Notes: a model not told the origin generated them from the sequence alone. A stretch of 64,000 bases of DNA from Vibrio tubiashii (GCF_028551255.1 NZ_CP117029.1:2294001-2358000), one strand, 5' to 3'. Positions 1 through 10,041 are shown, numbered from the stretch's first letter. Program-made: numbers and translations.

Positions 1-652
1 GGCTCAATTCATCAGAAAACAGATCTGCTTTAGACCCCAAATAGCTTGCCGTACTTAGATAAAAAAACTCGACCGTTTTACACGCACTATCACAGGTTGA
101 GTCATCATATTGATAGTAGCCATGTTCATCGGCAATTTTCCACTGTTGATAGAGCGCACTATTGGTTCGCTTTTGATCGCTAAACAGTTTGGGATACAAA
201 GATTGCCAACCTGCATTGACGATTAGATGATGGATTTCTTCTTGCGAGGCATCCCGGCGATCGCTTGGATCGGTTTCATCGGCAGAAAGATCTTGACCCA
301 CGCGCCCATCAATATCCATTGCATCGAAAGCCTCTTCACTAAATCCGCTTTCGCTCATAACCAATACCGCTTGATTGCGACGTAGGTGATCCAGTAGAGC
401 GGGCTCATCAATAACCCCATCCTGATTATTGTCCAACCACTCGGCAATCACATTTGCCGCATACGCAAGCTTTTGCGAAGTCACTTTCTGCGTTGCACAT
501 ACAGTGACTGCATCAAACACGATCGCTTTATGAGTAAAGAAGGCTGCAGGACACCCATCGACGTGTTCAGATGTGGTATCAAACTCGCCAGCCGATACGG
601 TGGACGTCAATGCTGCTGTCATCACTAGTGATGAATATATGAATGCTTTCAT
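1..652 (-). CDS. Secreted EF-hand-like protein (3' part outside window)
   Basis: The reading frame is open from an ATG at 652 to the left edge, giving 217 codons without a stop. A strong ribosome binding site (GAGGAGG) lies just before the ATG. Residues 1-21 form a typical signal peptide with a VSA-G cleavage site, so the product is probably periplasmic or secreted. Residues 74-82 read DNNQDGVID, an EF-hand or dockerin-like calcium loop, although the twelfth loop position is Ala rather than Glu or Asp. The visible part has four cysteines, which could form disulfides after export. I do not recognise a family; calcium binding is inference from the loop alone. It has no obvious functional link to asmA downstream. 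Confidence 0.75.
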   Translation of the reverse strand, partial: MKAFIYSSLVMTAALTSTVSAGEFDTTSEHVDGCPAAFFTHKAIVFDAVTVCATQKVTSQKLAYAANVIAEWLDNNQDGVIDEPALLDHLRRNQAVLVMSESGFSEEAFDAMDIDGRVGQDLSADETDPSDRRDASQEEIHHLIVNAGWQSLYPKLFSDQKRTNSALYQQWKIADEHGYYQYDDSTCDSACKTVEFFYLSTASYLGSKADLFSDELS

Positions 653-761
653 GCTTCCTCCTCTATTGAAAGTACACCTTATCAATAGCAGAAAGCATTG
701 ACTGTATGAATGTGTCGTAAGTTTGTCCAAATGGGACTGACAGAAGAAAAGAGTTAAAAAA

Positions 762-783
762 AACGCGCCATAAATGGCGCGTT
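762..783 (-). terminator. Rho-independent terminator after asmA
   Basis: Perfect stem AACGCGCCA/TGGCGCGTT with loop TAAA; read on the minus strand it is followed by a run of eight T. It ends the asmA transcript. Confidence 0.85.
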
Positions 784-806
784 TGAAAGTGTAATCGGAA
801 AGCGGT

Positions 807-2984
807 TTAGTTAAACAATCCTTTGATTAAGCTATTAACCGCTTCTTTGGTTTTTTCATCTTTGATTTTTTCACCAAGTTTCTCATCGAGCTTCTTCAAT
901 CCGCGATCGATCTCTTTTTCAGCTTTTTGCTTAAGTACATCATCAAAGATGAGTTTGAACTTAGGCTGAGCCCAAGAGCCCGAGATATTGATTGGAATCG
1001 TCACATCTTTCAGTTCATCGATGTCTTTACCACCTTGGCCTTTCAGTGAGCCAACGATAGAAGTACTGACTGTGAAGTCGACGGTTTCGTTCAGGTAATT
1101 AGCACTGCCGTTACCGCGGATACGAAGTAGTGGTGACTGCATATGCAGATCATTGGTAGATACATTGCCTTTGTTCAGCTTCAAGGTTGCTTTCATTGCA
1201 CTAAAGTCTGTTTTCTGGACTTCATTACCACCTTCTAGCTTCTCACCTTTGATCTTGGCGTAATTCTCACGAATTAACTGAGCAACGTTAATGCCGTTAA
1301 CTGCGCCATCTTCAAAGTTAATAACGATTGTACCGACTAGATTCTTCTTAATGCCTGTTGGGGTTAAGCTGCTACCTTTCACGTCGACATCAATATTACC
1401 CGTGCCTTCCAACATATCGTTGTTTGCCACATCAATCAGTAGAGGCTGTACTTTTACACCTTTGATGCGTTTTTTCGCGGTGTAGCTTGCTGGTGACTTA
1501 CGCGCATCGAGACGAGCCGTAGCACTGATAGAGCCTTGATATAAGTTTGATGTAAATGACGTCAGTTCTGCCACACCTCGGTTTACCGAGAAGCTCGCCT
1601 TTACGTTCTGAATTTTGGCATTGTTGGCTTTGAATTTGTCGATAGTAATCTGACCTTTCACATCCAACGTTTTCAGCGCAGAGAGATCGGGTTCCACTTC
1701 TTGAGCGGGTTTCTGTGGCGAGGTTGGCGCAGGCTCTGCTTTTTCAGGACTTTGCTGCGGTGCTTCTGAAGCTGGAGCAGTATCAGAGGGAGCTTGCGCC
1801 GGAGCCGCTTTGCCCAATCCTAAAAACTCGTCCAAATCGATATTCGGGCTATGCAAAACAAATCGAACTTTAGGAATATCACCTAACGTCACATCGGCTT
1901 TACCGTCAAACGCCAATGCATTTGCGGTCAGCTTTTCTAGCACAAAACTTAGGTGGCTCTTAGTCAGGTCAAACGACAAGTCTGATGCCATATCTACCTT
2001 CATTGGCGACTGAGGTAATGACTCACCTTTGAACGTAGCATCTAGCACCATTTTGTTCGTTAGCACTTTGCTGATCGCTTGATCAACTTGTAATGAAGCC
2101 GAACCCTTCATATCGATATCCAGACCAGCTGCATTACCCACAACGGCATAGCTCAGCGCATTGGCTTTGTCGAACTCAAACGTTTCTAGCCCAATCTTCG
2201 CGCTATCGATTTTTGTTGCAGGATCACTGAATGTCGCATCAAGGTTAATGTTACGTAGCGCGTACTCTTTAAAGCCCTTTGCTAGCTTAAACTCAGCATC
2301 ACCCTTGGCGGTAAATTTCTGCTGATTCGCTTCACCTTTGGCGGCAAAGTCCGCTTTAGTCCAAGTATCAACTGCAAACTGAGACAGATTCAAAGAAACG
2401 TCATACAGCTTGGTAAATGACCCTGTTTGTTTATCTTGAATTTCAACCGACGCATTCGAGACAGTAACCCCAGCCAAGTTGATTGTCCAAGCCGAAGCGC
2501 CGTCACTACTTTGAGTCGCTTCTTCCGTTACAGGCTGCGAATTGCTTTCTGAAGTCGCTGGTGCCGCCGTCGCCTCAGCTTGAGCCGCTTGTGCTTGAGT
2601 TAGCGCGTCAATATTCTTGCGACCATCCGGTAAGGTTTCTAGCGAGAAAGCCGCGCCATCAAGCGTAATGTTGCCGATTTCAAGTTGTTGACTGAACAGT
2701 GGCATAACGGATACATCCACACCGACTGTATCCACCTTGAACATATTCAATTGTTCAAAGCCTTTCGGGTTACGAAGCTCGGTTTGACCTAGCTCGAAAC
2801 CAATCGACGGGAAAAACTGCCAACTGATATCACCATCGATAACAAGATCAAGACCAGTATGGGTTTTCGCTTGTTCAACGATAAGTGGTTTAAATTGGTT
2901 TGGGTTAACTAAAGTAACCAGTGCAATTAGAGCACCGAGAATAACAACCACTGGGATTGCTATGATTAGGAACAGTTTCTTCAT
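807..2984 (-). CDS. asmA: AsmA family protein
   Basis: This 725-residue inner-membrane-anchored protein belongs to the AsmA family, whose members affect outer-membrane assembly and are now seen as bridge-like lipid transporters. One N-terminal membrane segment (about residues 3-26) precedes a typical AsmA start, with LVNPNQFK followed by the conserved ISWQFFP block. A Pro/Ala/Glu-rich linker (roughly residues 395-435) separates the N-terminal part from a C-terminal AsmA_2-like domain ending in a Lys-rich helix. An ATG two codons upstream (2990) is possible, but AAGGA sits about 8 bases before the ATG at 2984, which is preferred. It lies downstream of udk and mrp, a conserved vibrio order, with its own terminator. 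Confidence 0.9.
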   Translation of the reverse strand: MKKLFLIIAIPVVVILGALIALVTLVNPNQFKPLIVEQAKTHTGLDLVIDGDISWQFFPSIGFELGQTELRNPKGFEQLNMFKVDTVGVDVSVMPLFSQQLEIGNITLDGAAFSLETLPDGRKNIDALTQAQAAQAEATAAPATSESNSQPVTEEATQSSDGASAWTINLAGVTVSNASVEIQDKQTGSFTKLYDVSLNLSQFAVDTWTKADFAAKGEANQQKFTAKGDAEFKLAKGFKEYALRNINLDATFSDPATKIDSAKIGLETFEFDKANALSYAVVGNAAGLDIDMKGSASLQVDQAISKVLTNKMVLDATFKGESLPQSPMKVDMASDLSFDLTKSHLSFVLEKLTANALAFDGKADVTLGDIPKVRFVLHSPNIDLDEFLGLGKAAPAQAPSDTAPASEAPQQSPEKAEPAPTSPQKPAQEVEPDLSALKTLDVKGQITIDKFKANNAKIQNVKASFSVNRGVAELTSFTSNLYQGSISATARLDARKSPASYTAKKRIKGVKVQPLLIDVANNDMLEGTGNIDVDVKGSSLTPTGIKKNLVGTIVINFEDGAVNGINVAQLIRENYAKIKGEKLEGGNEVQKTDFSAMKATLKLNKGNVSTNDLHMQSPLLRIRGNGSANYLNETVDFTVSTSIVGSLKGQGGKDIDELKDVTIPINISGSWAQPKFKLIFDDVLKQKAEKEIDRGLKKLDEKLGEKIKDEKTKEAVNSLIKGLFN

Positions 2985-3079
2985 CAGCATTATCCTTGCT
3001 TGGTGAGCACGCCTCTTCTGCTAAGGGTTAGCTCCAAGTATAAATGATCAGGTAAATATTTATGGCGACCATAAAAAGA

Positions 3080-3102
3080 AAGTGGCACTAAAAGTGCCAC
3101 TT
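3080..3102 (-). terminator. Terminator after udk
   Basis: Stem AAGTGGCACT/AGTGCCACTT with a short A-rich loop; a T-rich tract follows on the minus strand. It separates udk from asmA. Confidence 0.8.
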
Positions 3103-3140
3103 ATCTCATAAAAAATAAAGTCTTAAGCGTCTTTTCAGCG

Positions 3141-3782
3141 TTAAGCTTTCAAAAGTTTTGCAATATGAGCTTTTAATACATCGATTGCAATGCGGTTTTT
3201 ACCACCACGTGGAACAATAATGTCTGCGTATTGCTTTGAAGGCTCGATAAACTGCATAAACATAGGACGAACCGTTTCTTGGTACTGCTTCAGAACAGAA
3301 TCCATAGTACGGCCGCGCTCTTCAACGTCACGCTTAACACGACGAAGCAGACAGATATCCAGTGGCGTGTCCATAAATACCGTCGCATGCATTAAGTCAC
3401 GCAGACGTGGGTCAGTAAGCAGCAAAATACCTTCAAGAATAATGACTTTCTTCGGTGTCATTGTCGTTGTGTTATCAGTACGGGTGTGTTCTGTGTAGCT
3501 GTACTCAGGTACTTCTACCGCTTGTCCCTTAACTAACTGCTCTAGATGTTCGCACAATAGATCATGGTCTAGTGCGCTTGGGTGGTCGTAGTTGGTTTTT
3601 ACACGATCATCCATACTAAGATGGCCTTGATCGTTGTAGTAGCAATCTTCCGTAATCACACCAATTTGATGATCGCCCACTTTTTCACGTAGTTCATTGT
3701 AAATAGTGCTCGCGATTAAACTTTTTCCAGAAGCAGACGCGCCAGCAATACCTACGATGACGCATTGATTATTATCAGACAT
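3141..3782 (-). CDS. udk: Uridine kinase
   Basis: Uridine/cytidine kinase of pyrimidine salvage, phosphorylating uridine and cytidine to UMP and CMP with ATP or GTP in the cytoplasm. The 213-residue length matches the enterobacterial enzyme. The P-loop [11 protein letters not shown] begins near residue 11. [15 protein letters not shown] and the C-terminal [17 protein letters not shown] block are diagnostic of Udk. It stands alone between mrp and asmA, with a terminator on each side. Its substrate links it to udp, uraA and nutA in this window. Confidence 0.97.
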   Translation of the reverse strand: MSDNNQCVIVGIAGASASGKSLIASTIYNELREKVGDHQIGVITEDCYYNDQGHLSMDDRVKTNYDHPSALDHDLLCEHLEQLVKGQAVEVPEYSYTEHTRTDNTTTMTPKKVIILEGILLLTDPRLRDLMHATVFMDTPLDICLLRRVKRDVEERGRTMDSVLKQYQETVRPMFMQFIEPSKQYADIIVPRGGKNRIAIDVLKAHIAKLLKA

Positions 3783-3982
3783 TATTCTTGCACCCGATGA
3801 TTTAGATTGGTGTCATATGCTAATACTAGCAGTGCCTTTCGAAGTGAGACCTGCGTATTAGTATAAATTTAGATAAACCGCCTGATTATAGGGAGTTCAG
3901 CGATCGGTTGCCAGTCGCGATTGCCTTGATTTACTTAAATGGAATAAAAGATTTCAGCGCAATCGATTACACAGAATAAGAA

Positions 3983-4009
3983 TAAAAAAGAGCGCCCGTC
4001 AGGCGCTCT
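3983..4009 (-). terminator. Terminator after mrp
   Basis: Stem AGAGCGCC/GGCGCTCT with loop CGTCA, followed on the minus strand by a T run (A run at 3983-3988 on plus). Confidence 0.85.
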
Positions 4010-4030
4010 TATTGCAGTGCATAAAGGTGG

Positions 4031-5104
4031 TTATTCGACCATAGTAAACATGATCGAGTCAGGCTTAGTTTTGCCCTGCCAATACAACCTGGAGCTGACC
4101 GCTTCCGCCAAAGCAAGATACTGCTGAGCATGTTCTGATTCTGGTCTCGCAGCAACCGTTGGGATACCTTTATCAATATCTTCACGCATCTGAATATGAA
4201 GTGGAACTTGAGCCAAAAGAGCAAGGCCATATTCAGTGGCCATTTTCTCAGCACCACCCGCACCAAAGATATGCTCTTTTTCACCACAATGACTGCAGAT
4301 GTGGTAGCTCATGTTTTCTACAAGACCCACCACTGGCACATCAACCTTGTTAAACATTGCCGCACCTTTACGTGCATCGGCTAAAGCCAAGTCTTGAGGA
4401 GTTGTCACGATGACTGCTCCGGTAACCGGAACTTGCTGAGCCAGCGTCAGTTGAATATCTCCGGTTCCCGGTGGCATATCAATTACTAGGTAATCCAGTT
4501 CAGGCCACTCGGTTTCATTCAGCAGTTGAGCGAGCGCCTTAGCTGCCATCGGCCCACGCCAAATCGCCGCTTCATCTTTTGATACAAGGTAGCCGATAGA
4601 GTGAGTAAAAATCCCATGGGCTGCTATGGGTTGCATCCATTTGTTATCGCGAACTTCAGGTTGTGCATTGGTTTGGCCAAGCATCAGTGGCACTGAAGGG
4701 CCATAAATATCGGCGTCCAATAGTCCAACTTTGGCTCCCGACTTTGACAAGGCCAGCGCTAAGTTGACCGAGGTTGTCGACTTGCCGACCCCACCTTTTG
4801 CTGACGTCACCGCGATGACGTTCTTAACCCCTTTCACTGTCGCAGAAACATGGGTTTCGAGAGGTTTCGGGGCAACAACAATGTTGTGCGAAAATGAAGC
4901 AACCTCACCTTTATTTTGGGCAGCCTCAATCCATTCAGACAAATCCTGAGTTAACGCATTAGCTGCAAAAGGAATTTCAATAGTAAACTGATTGGCTTCA
5001 ACTGACACAAAGTTCGCCGTAGACGCCCAATCAGGGGCGAGGCTTGGGTGCTCAAATTGATTTAACCAATCACAGAAATCTTGCTTTGAAGTGAACTGAC
5101 GCAT
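4031..5104 (-). CDS. mrp: Iron-sulfur cluster carrier protein Mrp/ApbC
   Basis: P-loop ATPase of the Mrp/NBP35 family that carries and transfers [4Fe-4S] clusters to apoproteins in the cytoplasm. The 357-residue protein has an N-terminal domain of about 95 residues, then the deviant Walker A KGGVGKST (residues 103-110). DADIYGPSVP and VIDMPPGTGD are Walker-type switch motifs. The family CxxC is at Cys270 and Cys273 (ICSHCG) and binds the bridging cluster in the dimer. It is divergent from metG, a conserved arrangement in gammaproteobacteria. The start has AGGAGG immediately upstream. Confidence 0.95.
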   Translation of the reverse strand: MRQFTSKQDFCDWLNQFEHPSLAPDWASTANFVSVEANQFTIEIPFAANALTQDLSEWIEAAQNKGEVASFSHNIVVAPKPLETHVSATVKGVKNVIAVTSAKGGVGKSTTSVNLALALSKSGAKVGLLDADIYGPSVPLMLGQTNAQPEVRDNKWMQPIAAHGIFTHSIGYLVSKDEAAIWRGPMAAKALAQLLNETEWPELDYLVIDMPPGTGDIQLTLAQQVPVTGAVIVTTPQDLALADARKGAAMFNKVDVPVVGLVENMSYHICSHCGEKEHIFGAGGAEKMATEYGLALLAQVPLHIQMREDIDKGIPTVAARPESEHAQQYLALAEAVSSRLYWQGKTKPDSIMFTMVE

Positions 5105-5259
5105 AGGTCCTCCTTATGCATCTAATCGTAACACTCCACCAGCCGATACTGAACCCTGAAAAAACTAAGGTATTCCAGTCGTTCCGTCTTGGAGTCACTA
5201 GTCTGATGAGGTAGTATTACTCTCTATTTTTTATACATCATTAGAAGCGAATATTAAGT

Positions 5260-7320
5260 ATGGCGACTGATCCAAGAAAACTACTGGTCACTTGTGCCCT
5301 TCCGTACGCTAACGGTTCGATTCACCTAGGTCATATGCTTGAGCACATTCAAGCTGACATCTGGGTTCGCTACCAACGCCTACGTGGCAACACTGTAAAC
5401 TTCATCTGTGCTGACGATGCTCACGGCACGCCAATCATGCTAAAAGCACAACAGATGGGAATTACGCCAGAAGAGATGATCGCTGCAGTAAGTGAAGAGC
5501 ACCAAAAAGACTTCGCTGGCTTCGATATTAGCTTCGATAACTACCACAGCACGCACTCTGAAGAGAACCGCGAGCTGGCTTCGCACATCTACCTTGAGCT
5601 TAAGAAAAACGGTTTCATTTCTAGCCGTACGATTTCTCAGCTGTTTGACCCTGAGAAAGAGATGTTCCTACCGGATCGTTTCGTAAAAGGTACTTGTCCT
5701 AAGTGTAAGTCAGAAGATCAATACGGCGATAACTGTGATAACTGTGGTGAAACGTACAGCCCAACTGAACTGATTGAACCTAAATCAGCAGTCTCTGGCG
5801 CGACGCCAGTAATGAAAGACTCTGAGCACTTCTTCTTCGATCTACCTCAGTTTGAAAGCATGCTTCAAGAGTGGACACGCTCTGGCTCACTTCAAGCTGA
5901 AACGGCAAACAAGATGCAGGAGTGGTTTGAGTCAGGTCTTCAGCAGTGGGATATCTCTCGTGATGCGCCTTACTTCGGCTTCGAGATCCCAGGTGAAAAA
6001 GACAAATTCTTCTACGTATGGCTAGACGCACCTGTTGGCTACATGGCTTCTTTCAAGAACCTATGTAACAAAACTGAAGGTCTAGATTTCGACGAATACT
6101 GGAAGAAAGGCAGTACTACTGAGCTTTACCACTTCATTGGTAAAGACATTGTTTACTTCCACTCACTATTCTGGCCTGCAATGCTAGAAGGTGCTGGATT
6201 CCGTAAGCCAAACAACGTATTTGTCCACGGCTACGTAACCGTAAACGGCGCGAAGATGTCTAAGTCGAAAGGCACATTCATCAAGGCAGCGACTTACCTA
6301 GATCACCTTGATCCAGAATGTCTACGTTACTACTACGCGGCGAAGCTAAACAGCCGTATCGATGACCTAGACCTTAACCTTGAAGACTTCACTCAGCGCG
6401 TAAACGCTGACGTGGTAAACAAGATTGTTAACCTAGCCTCTCGTAACGCTGGCTTCATCACTAAACGTTTTGAAGGCAAGCTATCTGCAGAGTTCGCAGA
6501 GCCTGAACTTTACAACGAGTTCGCTGCTGCGGCTGATCGCATTGCAGAGCTTTACGAGACTCGTGAATTTGGTCGTGCAATTCGTGAGATCACAGCACTA
6601 GCAGACAAAGCAAACCAATACGTTGATGAGAAAGCACCGTGGGTTGTAGCGAAAGAAGAAGGCAAAGACCAAGAGCTACAAGACATCTGTTCTGTTGGTA
6701 TCAACCTATTCCGCGTTCTAATGACTTACCTTAAACCGGTAATGCCAGAGCTTGCTGCACGTACAGAAGCATTCCTAAACGAAGAACTAACTTGGGAAGG
6801 TATTGCTGCGCCACTAACTGGTCACGAAATCACTAAGTTCAAAGCATTGTTCAACCGCATCGATCCGAAGAAGGTTGAAGCTATGGTTGAAGCATCTAAA
6901 GAAGATGCAGCAGCGGAAGTTGCAGCGAAAGAAAAAGCGGAAGCTGAAAAGAACAAAGCGAGCCAAACTGAGCTAGACAAAGATCCAATCGCAGACGAGA
7001 TTGAATTTGACGCTTTCGCAGCCGTTGATATGCGCATCGCACGCATCATCTCTTGTGAAGAAGTGCCAAAAGCAAACAAACTGCTTAAGTTCCAACTCGA
7101 CATCGGTGGAGAAACTCGTCAGGTATTCTCTGGCATCAAGTCAGCGTACAAACCTGAAGAGCTAGAAGGCAAGCTGACAGTCATGGTAGCTAACCTTAAG
7201 CCGCGTAAGATGAAGTTTGGTATGTCTGAAGGCATGATCCTAGCAGCTGGCCCAGGTGGTAGCGACCTATGGATTCTTGAGCCACACGAAGGCGCACAGC
7301 CTGGTATGCGTGTAATGTAA
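5260..7320 (+). CDS. metG: Methionyl-tRNA synthetase
   Basis: Class I aminoacyl-tRNA synthetase charging tRNA-Met and initiator tRNA with methionine. At 686 residues it is the long, dimerising form. The HIGH-type signature is HLGH (residues 22-25) and KMSKS begins at Lys332. A zinc knuckle with four cysteines (CPKC and CDNC, about residues 146-161) sits in the connective peptide. After an Ala/Glu/Lys-rich linker, residues from about 585 to the end form the OB-fold tRNA-binding domain ([13 protein letters not shown]...). It is divergent from mrp and ends in a strong terminator. Confidence 0.98.
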   Translation: MATDPRKLLVTCALPYANGSIHLGHMLEHIQADIWVRYQRLRGNTVNFICADDAHGTPIMLKAQQMGITPEEMIAAVSEEHQKDFAGFDISFDNYHSTHSEENRELASHIYLELKKNGFISSRTISQLFDPEKEMFLPDRFVKGTCPKCKSEDQYGDNCDNCGETYSPTELIEPKSAVSGATPVMKDSEHFFFDLPQFESMLQEWTRSGSLQAETANKMQEWFESGLQQWDISRDAPYFGFEIPGEKDKFFYVWLDAPVGYMASFKNLCNKTEGLDFDEYWKKGSTTELYHFIGKDIVYFHSLFWPAMLEGAGFRKPNNVFVHGYVTVNGAKMSKSKGTFIKAATYLDHLDPECLRYYYAAKLNSRIDDLDLNLEDFTQRVNADVVNKIVNLASRNAGFITKRFEGKLSAEFAEPELYNEFAAAADRIAELYETREFGRAIREITALADKANQYVDEKAPWVVAKEEGKDQELQDICSVGINLFRVLMTYLKPVMPELAARTEAFLNEELTWEGIAAPLTGHEITKFKALFNRIDPKKVEAMVEASKEDAAAEVAAKEKAEAEKNKASQTELDKDPIADEIEFDAFAAVDMRIARIISCEEVPKANKLLKFQLDIGGETRQVFSGIKSAYKPEELEGKLTVMVANLKPRKMKFGMSEGMILAAGPGGSDLWILEPHEGAQPGMRVM

Positions 7321-7338
7321 AAAGCATTACGCTTATCG

Positions 7339-7368
7339 AAAGCCCCGCTGATTCAGCGGGGCTTTTTT
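7339..7368 (+). terminator. Terminator after metG
   Basis: Stem AGCCCCGCT/AGCGGGGCT with loop GATTC followed by six T. Confidence 0.92.
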
Positions 7369-7410
7369 GTGCCCTTCTTCACACTTTCAGTGCTATCTTG
7401 CACCAATTAA

Positions 7411-7426
7411 GTTCATATGAGTGAAC
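7411..7426. promoter_or_regulatory. Dyad GTTCA-N6-TGAAC, possible activator site
   Basis: An inverted repeat GTTCA TATGAG TGAAC is centred about 75 bases upstream of the predicted sigma-54 transcription start at 7493. That is the usual range for a bacterial enhancer-binding protein. Which protein might bind it is unknown, and the arms are only five bases, so chance cannot be excluded. Confidence 0.35.
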
Positions 7427-7466
7427 ACTAAAAACATAAATTATTGAATTATATATAGATTATTTT

Positions 7467-7482
7467 TGGCACTAAACCTGCT
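7467..7482 (+). promoter_or_regulatory. Predicted sigma-54 promoter
   Basis: TGGCAC TAAAC CTGCT matches the RpoN consensus TGGCAC-N5-TTGCW at all but one position, with exactly 12 bases between the GG (-24) and GC (-12) elements. The predicted start is about 7493, giving a leader of roughly 28 bases before the ATG at 7521. Confidence 0.65.
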
Positions 7483-7520
7483 CTACCACTTTATAGGTAA
7501 TCCATAACAAGGAGTTGGTT

Positions 7521-8333
7521 ATGTTTGTGCTCTTTTCAATCATCATTTCTTTTGTCGTGCTAGCGACTTTATTCTACTTTTCGAAAAAGCGTCATTCAGG
7601 TTTAGAAAGAAAGTTTGAGATTTTAATCCTGCTGCGCCAATTACTGTTACTGTGTCGTCAACACAGGGCAATCACCCATCAGGCGTTGACTAGCCACCAC
7701 TTTGACATTCACCAAAGCCAGCTAGAAGAAAACTATGACGCTATGATGGAACGGTCGAACGAACTCATCGCCAGCGCTCAGTTTGAAAACAAACCTATGT
7801 ACCGAATTCTGCAATTGAAGCTGAAAAAGCTACACAAGGAGTGGGATCAGAGAACCGTGGCTCGCAATCAGGTGATTCACGGCAAAACCATCAGACACTG
7901 TATGTTCTTAATGGATGAAATTGCCATAGCTTGGTTGATCGAGTCAGGACGAGAAGATATCAGCGATGAGTACCATATGAATTGGCAGCAGGTACTCGAT
8001 AGCATGGAGGTACTTACCCAACTAAGAATTTCGATTCAGGATCTCCACTATCCAGAAGGTATGCTGAGAGTGAAATACTATTGCGATAAAACTAGGCGCA
8101 AGCTTAATCAACTATCACTCATCAGTCCGCTGTCGATTGCTTCGCCAATAAGCTCAAAGGCGATGCATGCTCTTTCAGAAATTAATGCTAGCGACGACAT
8201 TTTAATGACGAATGAAGAGCTTTATCAGCTCACGACAGATATTTCACTGATCATTTCGCAAGTCTACGATCAGATGTTGTCAGATATGACAGAAAGCTTG
8301 TATCAGCCGTTACCTAAAGTCGCCCTAGCATAA
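7521..8333 (+). CDS. Unknown membrane-anchored alpha-helical protein
   Basis: A 270-residue protein with one N-terminal membrane segment (about residues 1-20), then a short basic stretch and an almost entirely helical cytoplasmic or periplasmic domain. A helix near residues 36-50 (LLRQLLLLCRQHRAITHQ) and a later HGKTIRHCMFLMDEIAIAW segment faintly resemble the helical NIT (nitrate/nitrite-sensing) fold, but I cannot assign it. There is no enzymatic motif. A TTG two codons upstream is in frame, but AAGGAG at about 7509-7514 points to the ATG at 7521. It is a single gene behind a predicted sigma-54 promoter, with a weak hairpin after it. Confidence 0.85.
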   Translation: MFVLFSIIISFVVLATLFYFSKKRHSGLERKFEILILLRQLLLLCRQHRAITHQALTSHHFDIHQSQLEENYDAMMERSNELIASAQFENKPMYRILQLKLKKLHKEWDQRTVARNQVIHGKTIRHCMFLMDEIAIAWLIESGREDISDEYHMNWQQVLDSMEVLTQLRISIQDLHYPEGMLRVKYYCDKTRRKLNQLSLISPLSIASPISSKAMHALSEINASDDILMTNEELYQLTTDISLIISQVYDQMLSDMTESLYQPLPKVALA

Positions 8334-8353
8334 AGAAAATCGTCAGTTGAAAT

Positions 8354-8372
8354 GGGCACTCTCTAAGTGCCC
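8354..8372 (+). terminator. Weak terminator-like hairpin
   Basis: Stem GGGCACT/AGTGCCC with loop CTCTA lies 20 bases after the unknown gene. The T tract is poor (TTAACTAA), so termination may be partial. Confidence 0.4.
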
Positions 8373-8508
8373 TTAACTAAACGGTTGAGCCTATAGGCAT
8401 GTCATTTGCTCAAGGACGTTTTATTTCTATCACCGATAGCGCTTATTTGCTAAAGTCGCGTTCGACAATATCCGGTCAACCTTGACCCTAGTAAAAAGAG
8501 CAGCTCCA

Positions 8509-8988
8509 GTGACTAACAATGAAATCTTGCGTCGTATCCAGCATTCGCTAAATCTAAAAAACAGCCAAATTATTAAAGCTTTTGAGCAAGCAGACTTCAC
8601 TGTTGCCCCAAACCAAGTGAATGACTGGCTGAAAGCCGACTCTGACAAGTCAGTCTCTAAAATGAAAGATAAGGAACTGGCGCTTTTTCTCAATGGTTTT
8701 ATCAACCTGAAACGCGGCAAAAAGGAAGGTGAGCAACCTAAGCCAGAGCAGAAGCTAACCAACAACATGATCTTCATGAAATTACGTATTGCGTTAAACA
8801 TGAAAGCTGAAGATGTTTTGGATGTGCTTGAAGTTGTTGGTATTAGCCTAAGCAAGTATGAAATCGGTGCCTACTTCCGTAAACCAAGCAACAAGAACTA
8901 CAAGGCGTGTGAAGACCAATTGCTCTGTGATTTCTTAAATGGCGTACAGTTCACCAACCGTCCTGATTCTGAAGAGTTTATCGCCTAG
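8509..8988 (+). CDS. DUF1456 family protein (YehS-like)
   Basis: A 159-residue protein made of two similar halves of about 65-70 residues. Each begins with an N-(D/E)-I-L/F-x-x-(L/I)-R-x-A/S-L-N-like helix (NEILRRIQHSLN and NMIFMKLRIALN) and ends in an ALFLNGF or CDFLNGV segment. This is the DUF1456 duplication seen in E. coli YehS, whose function is unknown. A TTG at 8482 would extend it by nine codons, but the family begins right at this helix, and AAGAG precedes the GTG at 8509 by about nine bases. It is a single gene convergent with udp. Confidence 0.85.
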   Translation: MTNNEILRRIQHSLNLKNSQIIKAFEQADFTVAPNQVNDWLKADSDKSVSKMKDKELALFLNGFINLKRGKKEGEQPKPEQKLTNNMIFMKLRIALNMKAEDVLDVLEVVGISLSKYEIGAYFRKPSNKNYKACEDQLLCDFLNGVQFTNRPDSEEFIA

Positions 8989-9008
8989 CTATAAATGCTA
9001 AGCGCACA

Positions 9009-9038
9009 AAAAACCTCAATCTTATGATTGAGGTTTTT
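9009..9038. terminator. Bidirectional terminator between DUF1456 gene and udp
   Basis: Stem AAAACCTCAAT/ATTGAGGTTTT with T runs on both strands serves the two convergent genes. Confidence 0.85.
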
Positions 9039-9074
9039 AGTATCTAAGGCCGTTCTTTTAAAGAAGGCGAATTG

Positions 9075-9833
9075 TTAAAGCATTTTACGTGCTGCTTCAA
9101 CTACCACTTTAATAGAGCGTGCTTCTGTCTCTTTTAGCGTAGAGTGGTCTGGAATCTCTTTCTGTGTACGGTTGATAATAACACCTGCCACACAGCCCGC
9201 TTTAAGACCTGAGCTCGCACACATAGTCAGTAGCGTTGCAGACTCCATTTCGAAGTTTAGAACGCCCATGTCTTGCCACTCTTGCATAGAACCTTGGAAA
9301 CGCTTAACAACACGACCAGAGAAGGTATCGTAACGCTCTTGACCTGGGTAGAAAGTGTCACTTGATGCCGTAACACCCATGTGAACTGTTGCGCCAGATT
9401 CTTCAACTGCCGCTTTCATTGCTGTTGCCACTTCAAAGTCTGCCACAGCTGGGAACTCCATTGGAGCAAAGTGCAGGCTCGCGCCATCCAGACGAACCGA
9501 ACCCGTCGATACGATCATATCACCGACATTTACGTGTGGTTGAATCGCACCTGTAGTACCAACGCGTAGGAAAGTACGAACACCAAGCTGCGCCAGTTCT
9601 TCTACTGCAATTGAAGTAGAAGGGCCGCCGATACCTGTTGAACAAACAACAACTGGCTTGCCGTCTAGTTCAGCACGGTAAAGCGTGTATTCGCGGTGAC
9701 TTGCTAGGAATACTGGGTTTTCCATTTCTTCTGCAATTTTTTGTACACGCGCAGGGTCACCTGGAATGATCGCTAGTGTTGCGCCAGCAAGATCAGATTC
9801 AGTAACACCAAGGTGGAATACAGCTTGAGACAT
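9075..9833 (-). CDS. udp: Uridine phosphorylase
   Basis: Catalyses phosphorolysis of uridine to uracil and ribose-1-phosphate in the cytoplasm. The 252 residues are full length for the NP-I family hexamer. Diagnostic segments are the phosphate-binding IIPGDPARV near residue 22, [23 protein letters not shown], and the uracil-binding [24 protein letters not shown] region. The start has AAGGAG seven bases upstream. A CRP-like site about 110 bases upstream fits the catabolite control known for udp in enterics. With udk, uraA and nutA it forms the pyrimidine salvage set of this window. Confidence 0.97.
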   Translation of the reverse strand: MSQAVFHLGVTESDLAGATLAIIPGDPARVQKIAEEMENPVFLASHREYTLYRAELDGKPVVVCSTGIGGPSTSIAVEELAQLGVRTFLRVGTTGAIQPHVNVGDMIVSTGSVRLDGASLHFAPMEFPAVADFEVATAMKAAVEESGATVHMGVTASSDTFYPGQERYDTFSGRVVKRFQGSMQEWQDMGVLNFEMESATLLTMCASSGLKAGCVAGVIINRTQKEIPDHSTLKETEARSIKVVVEAARKML

Positions 9834-9941
9834 AGGGGGCTCCTTATTGTGGCGTAGTTGGGTTGCACATTAAACAACCGATACGCTCTATAAAATTCAT
9901 CGGGTACAGGACATACTCTAGCGAACTCCTTGAAGCATTAG

Positions 9942-9957
9942 AGTGATAAACTTCACA
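9942..9957. promoter_or_regulatory. Predicted CRP site upstream of udp
   Basis: AGTGA TAAACT TCACA (minus strand TGTGA-N6-TCACT) has one mismatch to TGTGA-N6-TCACA. It lies about 109 bases before the udp start codon. Confidence 0.6.
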
Positions 9958-10041
9958 ACAACAACCGCAACAAATACAACATTTGCACATAAAAACGGTT
10001 TACATCACATTTTTACGCAATATAAACTCATTAGTTGCATA

